Origin: UBA4735 sp035935465
GTDB lineage: Bacteria > Chloroflexota > Limnocylindria > P2-11E
Direction: 5' to 3'
DNA: 6,527 nt
Assembly (NCBI GenBank): GCA_035935465.1
Contig: DASYXA010000018.1
Location: 1 to 6,527 of the forward strand
Position numbers and translations under genes: made by a program. Below, piece by piece: positions 6,041 through 6,527 of the stretch (positions within the stretch are counted from its first letter, which is position 1; each line of letters opens with the position of its first letter). A model generated the notes under the pieces. The model did no database searches and was not told the origin of the DNA. It worked only from the letters and a program-made list of their open reading frames with translations.

Positions 6041-6527
6041 GCGGACGACCCGGCTGGAGGACGCGGTCCGGGCGACGGGCGACCTGAAGCTGATCGCGTA
6101 CATCATGGCCGGGCACCCGAGCAAGAAGAGGTCGATTGACGTGGGAAAGAGGCTCGCGGCGTCTGGCATCGCGGCGCTGGAGATCGGCATTCCGCACTCC
6201 GACCCCCTTGCCGACGGACCCGTGATCCAGCGAGCGGGGCACGAGGCCCTGCGGGCGGGCATGACGGTCGCGGCCGCCATCGAGGTCGCGGCGGCGGTTG
6301 CCGCGGACGGTATCCCGGTCGTCCTGATGTCCTACATCAACCCGATCCTGCAGCACGACGCGCGCAAGTTCGCGGCCGAGGCCGCGCAGGCCGGCGTGGC
6401 GGGCGTGATCGTGCCGGACCTCCCGATCGAGGAGGCCGAACCGGTCACGGCCTGGTTCCGCGCAGCCTCGCTCGACACGATCTTCATGGTCGCGCCGACC
6501 ACGCCGCCCGAACGAATCGCGTCGATC
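6030..6527 (+). CDS. trpA: Tryptophan synthase alpha chain (TrpA), 3' end beyond window
   Basis: TrpA cleaves indole-3-glycerol phosphate to glyceraldehyde 3-phosphate and indole, which is channelled to TrpB. The visible 166 codons are open to the window edge, about 60% of the usual 260-270 residues. LIAYIMAGHPS (21-31) is the first barrel strand, LEIGIPHSDPLADGPVIQ (50-67) holds the catalytic Glu51 and Asp62, LMSYINPIL follows, then AGVAGVIVPDLPIEEA and MVAPTTPPERI. GIPHSDP has His where Phe or Tyr is common next to the active site, a mild oddity. The ATG at 6030 lies in the end of trpB (11-base overlap) and a GTG at 6033 directly follows it, so either may be used. AAGGA at 6011-6015 is rather far upstream (14 bases), and coupling with trpB is likely. 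Confidence 0.95.
   Translation, partial: MVAERTTRLEDAVRATGDLKLIAYIMAGHPSKKRSIDVGKRLAASGIAALEIGIPHSDPLADGPVIQRAGHEALRAGMTVAAAIEVAAAVAADGIPVVLMSYINPILQHDARKFAAEAAQAGVAGVIVPDLPIEEAEPVTAWFRAASLDTIFMVAPTTPPERIASI

Noticed and set aside
1..6527. CRISPR array, tRNA or rRNA gene, insertion sequence, phage or defence genes
   Set aside because: No direct repeat array, no transposase or integrase frame, no tRNA-like cloverleaf and no toxin or nuclease motifs were seen; nearly all sequence is accounted for by eight metabolic or regulatory genes.

Overview
The window is a high-GC bacterial chromosomal segment (roughly two thirds G+C by eye). It carries a complete, densely packed tryptophan biosynthesis operon on the + strand in the order trpE-trpG-trpD-trpC-trpF-trpB-trpA. 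Only trpA is cut, by the right window edge. Divergent from the operon, on the - strand at the left edge, is the 5' part of an ECF-type RNA polymerase sigma factor gene.

Layout: 1-315 (-) holds the first 105 codons of the sigma factor. 316-433 is a 118-bp divergent intergenic region with a perfect inverted repeat over the sigma gene's ribosome binding site, a possible short Trp-containing leader ORF and a weak extended -10-like sequence. trpE (434-1843), trpG (1844-2455), trpD (2452-3453), trpC (about 3475-4239), trpF (4236-4853), trpB (4853-6040) and trpA (6030 to the edge) then follow with zero gap or overlaps of 1-11 bases. The one exception is the 21-base trpD-trpC gap. Together they cover every step from chorismate to tryptophan: anthranilate synthase (TrpE with the separate glutamine amidotransferase TrpG), phosphoribosyl transfer (TrpD), isomerisation (TrpF), indole-glycerol-phosphate formation (TrpC) and tryptophan synthase (TrpB/TrpA). 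All seven are separate, unfused proteins, and the catalytic motifs I checked are intact. TrpE keeps the LLES motif linked to tryptophan feedback inhibition.

Organism: not firmly identifiable. The GC content, the complete unfused operon with its own trpF (so not a PriA-only actinomycete arrangement) and the style of the sigma factor would suit a free-living high-GC soil or environmental bacterium, such as a Chloroflexota/Dormibacterota-like or deep-branching actinobacterial lineage. This is a weak inference.

I do not see an undescribed biological system here; the window is core amino-acid metabolism. The points worth a second look are local. A REP-like double-hairpin element at the trpG/trpD junction is translated as the TrpG tail and also supplies the trpD Shine-Dalgarno. 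trpC has an unusual start region, in frame with trpD behind a single stop codon and with no nearby ATG. The divergent intergenic region contains the inverted repeat and leader-like ORF noted above.
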